Notes: generated from the sequence alone by a model not told the origin. Positions 1 through 8,802 are shown, counted from the stretch's first letter. The stretch: DNA of 64,000 nt from Shouchella lonarensis (GCF_900096965.1 NZ_FMYM01000011.1:1-64000); one strand, 5' to 3'. Translations and numbers: made by a program.

Positions 1-26
1 TGAGCCAGGATCAAACTCTCCATTAA
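1..26 (-). rRNA. rrs: 16S rRNA, 5' end only
   Basis: The complement of the first bases reads GAGTTTGATCCTGGCTCA, the universal 16S 5' (27F) site. Counting back to the E. coli numbering places nucleotide 1 near position 26. The gene runs leftward out of the window. A promoter for it lies at 158-186. Confidence 0.93.
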
Positions 27-157
27 AGTGTTTGATTTGCTCATTATGCACAAATTTCTTTGTGGCTTACATGTTGAGATCTATTGATCTCTTTTTACGC
101 TTGGCTATTGTTTAGTTTTCAATGAGCTTGTGTCGCTGTTTGTTGGCGACTCTTAGT

Positions 158-186
158 ACTATACAGGACAGCTGAAGTTTCGTCAA
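158..186 (-). promoter_or_regulatory. rRNA operon promoter (sigma-A type)
   Basis: On the minus strand a TTGACG -35 box (181-186) and a TATAGT -10 box (158-163) are separated by exactly 17 bp. It sits between tRNA-Ile and the 16S gene, so 16S can be transcribed independently of the upstream tRNAs. Confidence 0.8.
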
Positions 187-206
187 GTACTTTTTGAAAC
201 TTTTTT

Positions 207-283
<77 letters not shown>

Positions 284-338
284 TTATTTAAGATACAAAA
301 GACATAAAAAAAGAGCAAGCCACCGTACTAAGTATCAT

Positions 339-412
339 TGGAGCGGGTGATGGGAATCGAACCCACGACATCAGCTTGGAAGGCTGAGGTTTTACCACTA
401 AACTACACCCGC
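339..412 (-). tRNA. tRNA-Gly (TCC)
   Basis: Minus-strand cloverleaf with acceptor GCGGGTG/CACCCGC, anticodon loop CTTCCAA giving TCC, and an encoded CCA end. Confidence 0.95.
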
Positions 413-425
413 ATCTCTTTTTAAA

Positions 426-499
426 TCGGGAAGACAGGATTTGAACCTGCGACCCCTTGGTCCCAAACCAAGTGCTCTACCAAGCTGAGCTACTTCCCG
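426..499 (-). tRNA. tRNA-Pro (TGG)
   Basis: Minus-strand cloverleaf with acceptor CGGGAAG/CTTCCCG and anticodon TGG. The 3' CCA is not encoded. Confidence 0.94.
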
Positions 500-508
500 T
501 CTTTAAAA

Positions 509-585
509 TGGCGCGCCCGAGAGGAGTCGAACCCCTAACCTTCTGATCCGTAGTCAGACACTCTATCCAATTGAGCTACGGGCGC
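509..585 (-). tRNA. tRNA-Arg (ACG)
   Basis: Minus-strand cloverleaf, anticodon loop CTACGGA giving ACG, CCA encoded. It is the first gene of the Arg-Pro-Gly-Ile group. Confidence 0.95.
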
Positions 586-634
586 ATACATTTAGACGTT
601 TGTTTTAGTCACTTAGTAAGTGACGACACCTAGT

Positions 635-663
635 AATATAACATATCTAAATGCATCGAGCAA
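635..663 (-). promoter_or_regulatory. Promoter of the Arg-Pro-Gly-Ile tRNA group
   Basis: On the minus strand TTGCTC (658-663) and TATATT (635-640) are 17 bp apart, about 50 bp upstream of tRNA-Arg. Confidence 0.65.
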
Positions 664-775
664 TACTTTTTCATTAAAAATGTTCCTTCTGTTGCTCTCA
701 CAATACAAACGGCCTTATTTTCTATATAATTATTAGGTGGACCAAACATACAACATTCCTATTGGAGATGATGTC

Positions 776-1342
776 ATGCAAACCTCTTTATATAAAACAA
801 CGGTCGAAGAACAAGTAAACCATTATCTAAATCAATTTCCACATGAACACTCACATCTTGAGCCCTTCATTCCCTACGTAGAGATAGGCCATAAAGACAT
901 AGTCTCGCGCAAGACTTACCCTGGTCACATTACTGCCAGTGGGATTGTATTTACCAATGAAAGATTGCTCATGGTCTTTCACCCGACACTGCAAAAATGG
1001 CTCCAACCCGGTGGGCACGTTGACCTAGGCGAGAGCCCCCTACGCGCTGCACAAAGAGAAGTCGAAGAAGAAACAGGTATCCAGACAGCTTTACATTGTT
1101 GGCACAGGGAAAATCTTTGCCCTATAGATATTAATATTCACACAATCCCCTCTAATAAGGAGAAAGCAGAACCAACACACCTGCATTACGACTTCCGTTA
1201 TTTGCTGACCAGTACAAATGAATCCGTCTCACCTATCGAGAGCGGCATAAAAACCGGCTGGCGAAACCTCCACTCTATCAAGGAAGAAAACTTGAGAAAC
1301 GTCATTCAAAAGCTGGTCACACTATCATTGCTCAAAAAATAA
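776..1342 (+). CDS. NUDIX hydrolase
   Basis: A 188-aa protein carrying a complete Nudix box (G-x5-E-x7-REVEEETGI, about residues 80-102), the Mg2+-binding catalytic motif of enzymes that cleave nucleoside diphosphates linked to another moiety. The substrate cannot be read from the sequence. The frame is open from a GTG at 737, but a GGAG ribosome site at about 761 sits properly before the ATG at 776, so I start there. It stands alone between the tRNA group and the convergent arsenic operon. Known: the fold is widespread and mostly used for housecleaning; inference: cytosolic phosphohydrolase. Confidence 0.85.
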   Translation: MQTSLYKTTVEEQVNHYLNQFPHEHSHLEPFIPYVEIGHKDIVSRKTYPGHITASGIVFTNERLLMVFHPTLQKWLQPGGHVDLGESPLRAAQREVEEETGIQTALHCWHRENLCPIDINIHTIPSNKEKAEPTHLHYDFRYLLTSTNESVSPIESGIKTGWRNLHSIKEENLRNVIQKLVTLSLLKK

Positions 1343-1401
1343 ACGCTATATCGAATGGCCCCCCTCACATGAGCAGAGGTGCCATTCATAAAACCAAATT
1401 T

Positions 1402-1824
1402 TCACACGTTCGTCTCCGCAAAACGCTTCAGTCGCTCACCAACCTCATCACGCACACGGCGGAAAACTTGCCACTTTTCTTCATCTGTCCCTTCCGCCGT
1501 TGCCGGGTCATCAAATCCCCAGTGAACATGTTTGACATGCGGCGGTATCACGGGACAATTATCTGCTGCGTGTCCGCACAACGTCACGACAAGCGCTGCT
1601 TTCCCCAACAAGTTTGGATCAATTTGATCTGACGTTTGTTCAGAAATATCCACACCAACTTCTTTCATTGCTCGTACAGCATTCGGGTTTAACCCATGTG
1701 CCTCAAGGCCTGCGCTATACACTTCCCAATCTTCACCTAAATGTTTTTTCGCCCACCCTTCTGCCATCTGGCTCCGACACGAATTCCCAGTACATAGGAA
1801 GTAAATCATTTTTTTTGCCATCAT
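1402..1824 (-). CDS. arsC: Arsenate reductase, thioredoxin-coupled
   Basis: A low-molecular-weight phosphatase-fold protein of 140 aa that reduces arsenate to arsenite. The P-loop CTGNSCRS holds nucleophile Cys11 and Arg17, and the redox pair Cys83/Cys90 in [10 protein letters not shown] completes the three-cysteine relay of the thioredoxin-dependent (S. aureus pI258/B. subtilis) type. The frame is open upstream to 1869, overlapping arsB, but a GGGAGAG ribosome site places the start at the MMAKK methionine. It is the last gene of arsR-arsB-arsC, 23 bp after arsB; arsenite made here is exported by ArsB. Confidence 0.93.
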   Translation of the reverse strand: MMAKKMIYFLCTGNSCRSQMAEGWAKKHLGEDWEVYSAGLEAHGLNPNAVRAMKEVGVDISEQTSDQIDPNLLGKAALVVTLCGHAADNCPVIPPHVKHVHWGFDDPATAEGTDEEKWQVFRRVRDEVGERLKRFAETNV

Positions 1825-1847
1825 ACCACTCTCCCTTTTTTCGATTA

Positions 1848-3146
1848 TTAATGAATCACTAACAGCCACATATAAAGCCCAAGCAATGTAAAGAACAACA
1901 CTGGAATCGTAATGACAATACCTGTCTTAAAGTACGTCCACCAAGAAATTTTCACCCCTTTTTGCGACAGTACATGTAACCATAACAATGTCGCTAAGGA
2001 GCCAATTGGTGTGATCTTCGGACCAAGATCCGAACCAATGACATTAGCATAAATGAGCGCCTCGCGTGTAAGGCCTGCTGTATCGGTCCCCGCAATCGCG
2101 ATCGCATCAATCATGACAGTTGGCATGTTATTCATAATAGAAGATAGGAATGCCGCAATAAAACCCATACCCATTGTCGCTGCAAATACCCCTTGATCAG
2201 CGACCATTTGAATGACATCGGACAACACATCTGTCAAGCCAACGTTGCGTAATCCATACACAACGACATACATTCCCACCGAGAAAAAGACAATATTCCA
2301 CGGCGCCCCAGCAAGAACCGTTTTCGTTTTCACCGCCGGGCTCCATCGCGCCGCAATGACAAAGATAATGGCAATCACGCCCGCTACAATGGAGACAGGT
2401 ATATGCAAAAACTCACTAACTAAATACCCAACGAGTAACGCCGCTAACACGTACCAAGAAAACCGGAACATCCGCACATCTTTAATCGCTGCCTCCGGTG
2501 TTTTTAGTTGCGTACCATCATAACGCTTCGGGATCCGTTTTCTAAAATATAAATAGAGAACAAGAATACTTGATACAAGGGCAAAGAAATTAGGAATAAT
2601 CATCCGCGAAGCATACTCAACAAAGCCAATTCCAAAAAAGTCCGCAGAAACAATGTTAACTAAGTTACTTACAACAAGCGGTAAAGAAGTGGTATCAGCA
2701 ATAAATCCACTGGCGATGATAAACGGGAACACCATTTTCTCATCAAACTTAAGCGCCCGCACCATCGCGAGCACAATCGGTGTCAAAATTAACGCCGCCC
2801 CATCGTTTGCAAAAAAAGCAGCGACCAGCGATCCAAGCACACACACATAAATAAACATTAACACTGTATTGCCTTTCGCAATCCGCGTCATATGGAGCGC
2901 CGACCATTCAAAGAAGCCAATCTCATCTAAAATGAGTGAAATGACAATGACCGCGATAAACGTTAATGTCGCATTCCACACAATTCCAGTTACTTCAATG
3001 ATATCAGTGAAATTGACCACACCGAGCAAGAGCGCAATGAGCGCACCCCCACAAGCAGACCAACCAATATTTAAATTTCGCGGTTGCCAAATAACAAACA
3101 CAAGTGTGATTAAAAAAATCGCCGCCGCTAATATGACCTCTCCCAA
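1848..3146 (-). CDS. arsB: Arsenite efflux pump ArsB
   Basis: A 432-aa, highly hydrophobic protein with roughly a dozen membrane segments, of the ArsB/NhaD ion-transporter superfamily, which extrudes arsenite (and antimonite) across the membrane. Typical family segments such as [18 protein letters not shown] and the conserved NNMPTVM stretch are present. The start is a TTG with a strong AAAGGGGAGA ribosome site. It lies between arsR and arsC on the same strand, with short gaps that indicate one transcript. Length is normal for the family. No arsA ATPase is present, so transport is expected to use the proton gradient. Confidence 0.93.
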   Translation of the reverse strand: MGEVILAAAIFLITLVFVIWQPRNLNIGWSACGGALIALLLGVVNFTDIIEVTGIVWNATLTFIAVIVISLILDEIGFFEWSALHMTRIAKGNTVLMFIYVCVLGSLVAAFFANDGAALILTPIVLAMVRALKFDEKMVFPFIIASGFIADTTSLPLVVSNLVNIVSADFFGIGFVEYASRMIIPNFFALVSSILVLYLYFRKRIPKRYDGTQLKTPEAAIKDVRMFRFSWYVLAALLVGYLVSEFLHIPVSIVAGVIAIIFVIAARWSPAVKTKTVLAGAPWNIVFFSVGMYVVVYGLRNVGLTDVLSDVIQMVADQGVFAATMGMGFIAAFLSSIMNNMPTVMIDAIAIAGTDTAGLTREALIYANVIGSDLGPKITPIGSLATLLWLHVLSQKGVKISWWTYFKTGIVITIPVLFFTLLGLYMWLLVIH

Positions 3147-3183
3147 CTATCTTCTCCCCTTTCACTTATCTTGCTCCAAACAA

Positions 3184-3528
3184 TCAGCAATCAGCCGATC
3201 GTTCATTTTCCAGCACTGCGCATAACGTTACATCATCAATTGCAATTTGTTCTAGCACCGCCATGGCCAATTCGTATTGTGGCGCCCGCTTATTTAATGT
3301 ATAAAAACGCCACTGCCCCTTACGACTCTCAGTTAACAAGTGCATCTGTTTCAGTTTCGCGATATGTTGACTCACAGCCGGTTGGCTCATTTCAAACATC
3401 TCGACAAGCTGACAAACACAATACGCCTTTTTAGTCATCACTTTTAACATTAGTAAACGGGTGCGATCACTCAACACCTTTAAGCAAGCCGACAACTCAT
3501 CTATTGTTGCATGTGATGATACAGTCAT
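3184..3528 (-). CDS. arsR: ArsR-family arsenite-responsive repressor
   Basis: A 114-aa winged-helix repressor. The metalloid-binding motif CVCQL (about residues 37-41) on the alpha-3 helix is followed by the recognition helix SQPAVSQHIAKLKQ. Arsenite binding to the cysteines releases the protein from DNA. I place the start at ATG 3528, which has AAAGGGGTGA at proper spacing; an in-frame TTG 18 bp upstream is less likely. It is first in arsR-arsB-arsC and probably autoregulates through the dyad at 3548-3578. Confidence 0.93.
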   Translation of the reverse strand: MTVSSHATIDELSACLKVLSDRTRLLMLKVMTKKAYCVCQLVEMFEMSQPAVSQHIAKLKQMHLLTESRKGQWRFYTLNKRAPQYELAMAVLEQIAIDDVTLCAVLENERSADC

Positions 3529-3547
3529 TACGCTCACCCCTTTCAAT

Positions 3548-3578
3548 ACTTATTATATAACCAATTTATTATATAAGT
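3548..3578 (-). promoter_or_regulatory. Probable ArsR operator/promoter dyad
   Basis: An AT-rich inverted repeat (ACTTATTATATAA ... TTATATAAGT) lies just upstream of the arsR ribosome site, where ArsR-family operators normally overlap the promoter. The assignment is by position and symmetry only. Confidence 0.55.
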
Positions 3579-3656
3579 AAATAGTTATATATGGATTAAC
3601 TTATTTATTTTCTTCAAAGAAGCACACCTCCAGCATCCCCTTGAAAAAAACCCCTA

Positions 3657-4361
3657 TTATTTCGCATTTAATGACACATACTCCTCAACAAATCTTCGGG
3701 CCAACAGTTGTGCCGAATCATAATAAGGAAGAACACTCCGCTCCCGACAAAAAAATAAATCCGTACACCCACCAACGATCTCCGTCACTCCTATACACAA
3801 AAGCATTTCCTCTATTTCTTCCCATAAACAAACAACATCCTCACAAACCCCTTTTTGCTTCACTTGCCAAATTAAATTGTCCACACGTGTTTGGAGCTCC
3901 TCGTCTATAACAACCACTTTTCCTTTTGCCTTTAGCGCCGCTTCGTATAAACCGCTATCGACCGTGCTGCGCGTCGCTAATAACCCCACCGTTCCTGGTT
4001 GCTCAGGCATTGCAGCGACGGTTTCGGTAATCATATTTAAAAATGGATTCGGTGTCATCTTAGTAATTTGCGGATAAAAAAGGTGCGCCGTATTACATGG
4101 CATCGCCATCACAGCACAATCCGCCTTTACCAAACAACTTACACCGACTTCCAATGACTGGATCATGCCGTAATGATCAAGCGGTTTTTGTGGATGAAAT
4201 GGTGTAGGTAAAGAATAAATTACAATATGAGGGAACTCTTCGTCCAACACCGCCCCGTATTGGCGCGTACATTCATCTAAGACAAGCTCAAGAAAAGGGG
4301 TGGTTGAACGCGGTCCCATCCCTGCCAAAATACCAAGTTTCGTTACTTTCTTATTGTCCAT
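3657..4361 (-). CDS. Aspartate/glutamate racemase family protein
   Basis: A 234-aa cofactor-independent racemase. It has the N-terminal GILAGMGP loop and the two catalytic cysteines expected of the family: Cys89 in MPCNTAH and Cys199 in GGCTDL. Such enzymes interconvert L- and D-aspartate or glutamate (RacX/YgeA types have wider substrates). GGAG precedes the ATG. The gene is monocistronic, with its 3' end facing the ars promoter region. The exact amino-acid substrate cannot be decided here. Confidence 0.87.
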   Translation of the reverse strand: MDNKKVTKLGILAGMGPRSTTPFLELVLDECTRQYGAVLDEEFPHIVIYSLPTPFHPQKPLDHYGMIQSLEVGVSCLVKADCAVMAMPCNTAHLFYPQITKMTPNPFLNMITETVAAMPEQPGTVGLLATRSTVDSGLYEAALKAKGKVVVIDEELQTRVDNLIWQVKQKGVCEDVVCLWEEIEEMLLCIGVTEIVGGCTDLFFCRERSVLPYYDSAQLLARRFVEEYVSLNAK

Positions 4362-4573
4362 CTATGTTCAACTCCGTTCTTATACTTTACAAAGAGATTA
4401 CAAACTCGGCTCAAATGCATTTAAAATTAGAGCAACAAATGTGTCACTATGTATAAAGGCGCGTCCGTCTCAATACAAGATACATTAAAGTATATGTAAG
4501 ATATTTTGAATGGCAAGCTCGACACCACCGCAGTAGAAGAACTTCGATTTATAGGGAAGAGATAACAATGAAC

Positions 4574-4608
4574 AAACCTACCATTATATTTTGCAATGGT
4601 AGGTTTTT
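4574..4608 (+). terminator. Strong hairpin with 3' T run
   Basis: A perfect 12-bp inverted repeat (AAACCTACCATT / AATGGTAGGTTT) is followed by a short T run in the plus direction. It lies in the 293-bp gap between the racemase and the secreted-protein gene, both on the minus strand. A 21-codon plus reading frame crosses it, but nothing supports its translation. Confidence 0.55.
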
Positions 4609-4654
4609 GTCTGGACATGCTAGAGACGAATGACTTATCACTGTTGCATACGTC

Positions 4655-5173
4655 TCATCTTACCAACTGATACTCATGAATACGTCTCACCGTTTTAATC
4701 AAACTTTTCTCAACATATTCCGGAGGATATTGCTTATGGATATGTGCATACCCATGAGCTACAGCTTGACGCAGGAACCTTTCCGTAACAGAGTCTCGTT
4801 GGTGAGGGACAGTGTATAGTAAGTCAAACGGGGAGCGGATATAATCAACCGGACCATGATATCGGTCACGAAGCTCACAAGACTCTAAGCCGAAAACATG
4901 GTCGTAAGATAAGTATCTCCGGTATAACCGCCTTTTGTCTCTGTCCTTCGTTCCACCGGTACGATTTACGTACCTTTTTACATCCGACCGCCACATCGCT
5001 TTTATCTCCTCTAGAGTGGCAGTGGGTTTGACTTCCTTTGTGCTGACTTCTTGTGCACTTTGCACTGACGTTCCTGCAGCTTGTGAACCAGAAGGGGTGC
5101 CCAAGAGCAACGCTGAACCTACAGCAACGACAGCACATTTTAATGATAATTTCTTCAGTGAAAAGTGTTTCAT
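4655..5173 (-). CDS. Secreted protein of unknown function
   Basis: A 172-aa protein with a clear Sec signal peptide: basic MKHFSLKKLSLK, a hydrophobic core, and a probable cleavage after SQA at about residue 32. The mature part is very basic and rich in Arg/Tyr/His (for example RDKRRLYRRYLSYDH), with only one Cys. A good AAAGGAG site precedes ATG 5173. I recognise no family. Monocistronic; neighbours give no hint of role. Confidence 0.7.
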   Translation of the reverse strand: MKHFSLKKLSLKCAVVAVGSALLLGTPSGSQAAGTSVQSAQEVSTKEVKPTATLEEIKAMWRSDVKRYVNRTGGTKDRDKRRLYRRYLSYDHVFGLESCELRDRYHGPVDYIRSPFDLLYTVPHQRDSVTERFLRQAVAHGYAHIHKQYPPEYVEKSLIKTVRRIHEYQLVR

Positions 5174-5317
5174 GCCCAGTCTCCTTTATTAAGTAGTATG
5201 AATAAAAGCTAACATTTTATCTGCAAATGCAAATTTGTATGTTATTTGTAATCGTATCACAAAATATATCCTAAGTCGACAAAAAATAACCGAATCTTCA
5301 GAGCTAAAAAACCAACA

Positions 5318-5351
5318 GGTATGCAAGCGGGCTTTGAAATTGCCCACTCGC
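5318..5351 (+). terminator. Hairpin with plus-strand T run
   Basis: AAGCGGGC...GCCCACTCGCT forms a 10-bp stem with G-T pairs followed by CTCTTTTTAA on the plus strand. It lies downstream of the minus-strand ABC operon. The T run faces the other way, so its use as that operon's terminator is uncertain. Confidence 0.4.
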
Positions 5352-5368
5352 TCTTTTTAATAGCACTA

Positions 5369-6106
5369 TCAACTCCGTGCCCGCTTCAAAAACGTCCGGT
5401 ACCCGACCATACTTACAAGCAATCCAAGCCCAGCAGTCGCAATAAGCACAAGTACCGCAACACCGATCGTACCTAAATCCGGTGATGATACTGTTGTTGT
5501 CATCATACTTTGGTGTGTCCAATATTGCGGTGTAAACTTACCAATCACTCGGATCACATTTGGCAACAGTTCATACGGCATCCACAAGCCGCCCGCCAAC
5601 GCGCCGCCCATCGCCACAATCTGAGTAATTAAAATGCCGGTATTTTCCGTCTTTGAAAACATGGCCACTGCCGCTCCCCAGATGGCAATCACAAGCGCCC
5701 ACAATAATACCATCAACATATACAACAGCCAATTATGAATGGCCATACCGTATGCGAAGATACCAAGCGCTGCTAATATGACCAATTGCGCAGCGACAAT
5801 CGCAAAGAACGGCAAACTCTTACCAATCACATAATTTGTAAGCGAGAGCGGCGTACTTGCCAACCGGGCGACAATGCCTTTGTCTCGATCTTTCACAAAG
5901 CTAGTCACAATCGAAATGATGATAAACACTGAGAAAAATACACTAAGCGCCATCACCATATGCCCAGCGAGCGCTTCTTTTGGTTCATCCCCCAAAAAGA
6001 TATTCATAAACAAAACAATCATCACAATCGGTAAAACGAGTGTAAAAAAGAAGAGCGCTTTATCCTGCAACTGTTTTTTCATCTCCACGCGCGCAAGTGC
6101 CCACAT
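5369..6106 (-). CDS. ABC-2 type transporter permease
   Basis: A 245-aa integral membrane protein with six predicted membrane segments and the long segment around residue 180 (MGGALAGGLWMPYELLPNVI) characteristic of ABC-2 permeases such as those exporting drugs, antibiotics or polysaccharide. Its ATG overlaps the stop of the ATPase gene (TAATG), which implies translational coupling. The exported substrate is not identifiable. Confidence 0.87.
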   Translation of the reverse strand: MWALARVEMKKQLQDKALFFFTLVLPIVMIVLFMNIFLGDEPKEALAGHMVMALSVFFSVFIIISIVTSFVKDRDKGIVARLASTPLSLTNYVIGKSLPFFAIVAAQLVILAALGIFAYGMAIHNWLLYMLMVLLWALVIAIWGAAVAMFSKTENTGILITQIVAMGGALAGGLWMPYELLPNVIRVIGKFTPQYWTHQSMMTTTVSSPDLGTIGVAVLVLIATAGLGLLVSMVGYRTFLKRARS

Positions 6107-6996
6107 TACTCGTCACCCCCTTCACTATCTCGTAAATCAGTGCCTGTCAATGAGAAGAAAATATCTTCCAAGCGCGCTTCTACTAGCCCAAGCTGCGTCG
6201 GACTAATCTTTTCTTCTTGACAGCGCATGCTGAGCTGCTTCAATGTCTCAAGTGGCTCCTCTGCATGCACGAGCCAACCACCGTCTTTTTCTTCCACCCG
6301 CTCCACCAATTCAAACCAATCGCGCACAACACCTTCACCCTTTATAAACACCGCCGACTGCGCGTAACGTCGCAACAACGCATCAATTGAACCTTGTTCG
6401 ACGATTTTGCCCCGATCAATAAACGCAACATCATCACACAACGACTCAACTTCCTCCATGTGATGACTTGTATAAATAATCGTTGTTCCCTGCCGTTTGA
6501 GTTGCTCGACCAGCAGAAAAATATGCCTGCGCGATTGCGGATCAACACCAACGGTCGGTTCGTCCATAATGACAAACTCCGGTTCGTGTAAAAGCGCGCA
6601 ACCAATGTTCAAGCGTCGTTTCATGCCCCCGGAAAACGTATTTACTTTGTCAGTGGCGCGCTCCTTTAAACCAATCGCCGCTAGCACCGCTTCAATCCTT
6701 CCTGCAAGATGAGCACCCGTAAGCCCATAAATCTTCCCAAAGAAGCGCAAATTATCGAATGCCGTTAACGTTTCCTCTAAGCTAATTTCTTGCGGAACAT
6801 AACCAAGACTCCCAGGAACGATAAACTTCCCTTCATACTCTCTGATCACACCCGCTAAGATTTTCATTAATGTTGACTTCCCAGAACCATTCGGGCCAAT
6901 CAGTCCATAACACACACCTGCTGGCACATGCAACTCAACTTTATTTAATGCTTGTTTTGAACCATAATGTTTGCTGACATCTTCCACTCGGATCAC
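6106..6996 (-). CDS. ABC transporter ATP-binding protein
   Basis: A 296-aa ATPase with Walker A GPNGSGKST (about residues 34-42), signature SGGMKRR, Walker B FVIMDEPT and the switch His in YTSHH. The C-terminal ~80 residues form the extra domain of drug-exporter ATPases (DrrA/CcmA-like). GTG start overlapping the regulator's TGA; AAGGAGAGG ribosome site. Third gene of a four-gene operon: membrane protein - winged-helix regulator - ATPase - permease. Confidence 0.93.
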   Translation of the reverse strand: MIRVEDVSKHYGSKQALNKVELHVPAGVCYGLIGPNGSGKSTLMKILAGVIREYEGKFIVPGSLGYVPQEISLEETLTAFDNLRFFGKIYGLTGAHLAGRIEAVLAAIGLKERATDKVNTFSGGMKRRLNIGCALLHEPEFVIMDEPTVGVDPQSRRHIFLLVEQLKRQGTTIIYTSHHMEEVESLCDDVAFIDRGKIVEQGSIDALLRRYAQSAVFIKGEGVVRDWFELVERVEEKDGGWLVHAEEPLETLKQLSMRCQEEKISPTQLGLVEARLEDIFFSLTGTDLRDSEGGDE

Positions 6997-7319
6997 TTGT
7001 CACCCTCTCCTTCATGAAAAATTTCTCCGTATAGCACAGCTTCTAGCGTCGCAATGTATTCCCTATACGCCTCTCTCCCTTCCTCAGTGACAGAAACATA
7101 CGTTTTCGGTTTTCGTCCTAAAAACGTCTTCTTCGTTATAATGTACTGCGCCTCTTCTAACTTTTGAATATGTGCACCTAGGTTACCGTCGGTCAACCTT
7201 AATTTCTCTTTCAACATCGTAAAGTCGCAATACTCATACGTCATCACCATACTCATAATACCGAGTCGCGCTTTCGCATGGATTAAATCATTAATACTAC
7301 CAAGACCATCCTTACGCAT
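6993..7319 (-). CDS. Winged-helix transcriptional regulator (MarR/PadR-like)
   Basis: A 108-aa protein with the winged-helix layout of the PF13601-type 'transcriptional regulator' group: HAKARLGIMSMVM helix, LKEKLRLTDGNLGAHIQKLEE recognition region, then the wing KTFLGRKPKTYVSVTEEG. These small regulators usually control the operon in which they sit. The start codon overlaps the end of the preceding gene, and the stop overlaps the ATPase start. Ligand unknown. Confidence 0.85.
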   Translation of the reverse strand: MRKDGLGSINDLIHAKARLGIMSMVMTYEYCDFTMLKEKLRLTDGNLGAHIQKLEEAQYIITKKTFLGRKPKTYVSVTEEGREAYREYIATLEAVLYGEIFHEGEGDK

Positions 7320-7914
7320 GACTTTTCCCTTTATGTCTCAGAAATAATCCAACGACAATAAAACTCCCGCCACCGATCACACCGAAAATAAGCGGCATTG
7401 CCTTAAAAAGTAATGTTGCAGTAACCACCGCAAGTACAAGTAACCACATACCCATAAAGAAGATTTCACGCCCGAGCACAACAGCGAGCAACAAGTACAT
7501 CATTGCCACAAGCAACACTGCATATAAGGAAAGAAGTGAGAAAGACAGCGCCAGCGCGCCAAAAGCCACCAAGAAAGCAAAAACTGCCACAATCGAAAAC
7601 CACGCCGTCCACACGAATCGCATCTGTATAACAAGTAAGCGCGGAAACAACGGCCGCCGCTGCCGTTCCCATGGTGCAATAAATGATACAACCCAACCAC
7701 TAATGCTTAGACCGGTCCATATCATGCCGCTGACCGGTTGGGATATAGGGAATAACGCTGGTAAAGTAAAAGCGATCAGCCAAATAATCCCCCACAGTAA
7801 GAAATACGGACTAATGTGATACCCATACTGCCTTTTTTCAGCCGTTACTGTCCGAATATGCGCTAATTGTTCCAGCGCTTCTGCATGAGACAATACAGAT
7901 TGTTCTTTGTTCAT
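7312..7914 (-). CDS. Membrane protein of the ABC/regulator operon
   Basis: A 200-aa protein with a hydrophilic N terminus and about five to six membrane segments, reminiscent of the small membrane proteins that precede PadR/ABC operons in Bacillaceae. An AAGGAG site fits ATG 7914; the frame is open three codons further up. No motif allows a function. It is probably first in the operon with the regulator and ABC transporter. Confidence 0.72.
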   Translation of the reverse strand: MNKEQSVLSHAEALEQLAHIRTVTAEKRQYGYHISPYFLLWGIIWLIAFTLPALFPISQPVSGMIWTGLSISGWVVSFIAPWERQRRPLFPRLLVIQMRFVWTAWFSIVAVFAFLVAFGALALSFSLLSLYAVLLVAMMYLLLAVVLGREIFFMGMWLLVLAVVTATLLFKAMPLIFGVIGGGSFIVVGLFLRHKGKSHA

Positions 7915-8143
7915 CTCCATCACTCCTTAAGTAGAGTACTTTATATTACAGAGTATATGACGTACGAATACGAAATGTCAACTTTTTTTGTTTATTTCAT
8001 AAAAAAAATTTTGGCATACAGCGCTCGCCAGAGACGGCGAGTCTTCTATCGAGCCAAGAGATTGTTGAAAAAGTCCCATTTTGGCTGATGGATAGCAAAA
8101 ACCGCCACCAGTAACACAGGCATGAGTCACACCCCCCTCCCAC

Positions 8144-8175
8144 AAAAAAGAGCACCCATTTTGTCATGAGTACCC
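8144..8175 (-). terminator. Terminator of the Glu-Val-Asp-Leu-Leu tRNA group
   Basis: On the minus strand GGGTACTCAT / ATGGGTGCTC pairs over 10 bp (with wobbles) around GACAAA and is followed by TTTTTT, 19 bp past tRNA-Leu(GAG). The rest of the 270-bp gap left of it (7915-8143) holds a small CTCGCC/GGCGAG stem at 8024-8041 and no gene that I can see. Confidence 0.72.
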
Positions 8176-8193
8176 TAATCTATCTTACTATAG

Positions 8194-8278
<85 letters not shown>

Positions 8279-8294
8279 ATATTGTATTTTTAAT

Positions 8295-8380
8295 TGGTGC
8301 GGGTGAAGGGACTTGAACCCCCACGTCATAAAGACACTAGATCCTAAGTCTAGCGCGTCTGCCAATTCCGCCACACCCGC
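8295..8380 (-). tRNA. tRNA-Leu (TAG)
   Basis: Class II tRNA with long variable arm; anticodon loop CTTAGGA gives TAG; CCA encoded. Confidence 0.94.
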
Positions 8381-8405
8381 TTCGTGTGGATATTCTTTTA
8401 AATCA

Positions 8406-8482
8406 TGGCGGTCCGGACGGGACTCGAACCCGCGACCTCCTGCGTGACAGGCAGGCATTCTAACCAACTGAACTACCGGACC
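8406..8482 (-). tRNA. tRNA-Asp (GTC)
   Basis: Cloverleaf with GGTCCGG acceptor, anticodon loop CTGTCAC, CCA encoded. Confidence 0.95.
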
Positions 8483-8493
8483 ATAAAAAAGAG

Positions 8494-8566
8494 TGGAGGA
8501 TGACGGGATCGAACCGCCGACCCCCTGCTTGTAAGGCAGGTGCTCTCCCAGCTGAGCTAATCCTCC
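8494..8566 (-). tRNA. tRNA-Val (TAC)
   Basis: Cloverleaf with GGAGGAT acceptor and anticodon loop CTTACAA; CCA not encoded. Confidence 0.95.
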
Positions 8567-8619
8567 AATTTATATGTTAGTGGTAAGAAATGTGCTCTTA
8601 CCAATAAATTTTTTAAAGA

Positions 8620-8691
8620 TGACCCGTACGGGATTCGAACCCGTGTTACCGCCGTGAAAGGGCGGTGTCTTAACCGCTTGACCAACGGGCC
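8620..8691 (-). tRNA. tRNA-Glu (TTC)
   Basis: Cloverleaf with GGCCCGT acceptor and anticodon loop CTTTCAC; CCA not encoded. In the ancestral order tRNA-Ser would precede it directly; here only the Ser 3' end remains at 8698-8714. Confidence 0.95.
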
Positions 8692-8697
8692 ATAAAA

Positions 8698-8714
8698 TGG
8701 CGGAGAAGGAGGGA
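8698..8714 (-). other. Duplicated tRNA-Ser 3' end (left island boundary)
   Basis: TGG followed by CGGAGAAGGAGGGA repeats the last 14 bases of the complete tRNA-Ser at 15576-15589, here with the encoded CCA that the complete copy lacks. Similarity fades through the T-arm region beyond it. This is the pattern left by site-specific insertion into a tRNA 3' end. It marks one edge of a 6.9-kb insertion. Confidence 0.75.
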
Positions 8715-8772
8715 GTGGAGCTCACTCTTCCAATCTCTTTCATATCAAGGCTTTTCTCTTGCCGACTTCTAT

Positions 8773-8802
8773 ACTATACCAAAATCGCACCAAAAAAGTC
8801 AA
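8773..8802 (-). promoter_or_regulatory. Promoter of the Glu-Val-Asp-Leu-Leu tRNAs at the island edge
   Basis: On the minus strand TTGACT (8797-8802) and TATAGT (8773-8778) are 18 bp apart, 80 bp upstream of tRNA-Glu and just inside the insertion. It can restart transcription of the tRNAs cut off from their original promoter. The remaining 8803-9071 holds nothing recognisable apart from the palindrome ACACGATCGTGT next to the intron. Confidence 0.65.

Noticed and set aside
4562-4632. 21-codon plus frame starting at ATG 4568 across the hairpin at 4574-4608
   Set aside because: Most of the frame is the hairpin itself; no coding evidence.
8043-8110. GATTGTTGAAAAAGTCCCATTTTGG, resembling transposon ends seen in Bacillaceae
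   Set aside because: No matching inverted end or transposase fragment nearby; too short to call an element.
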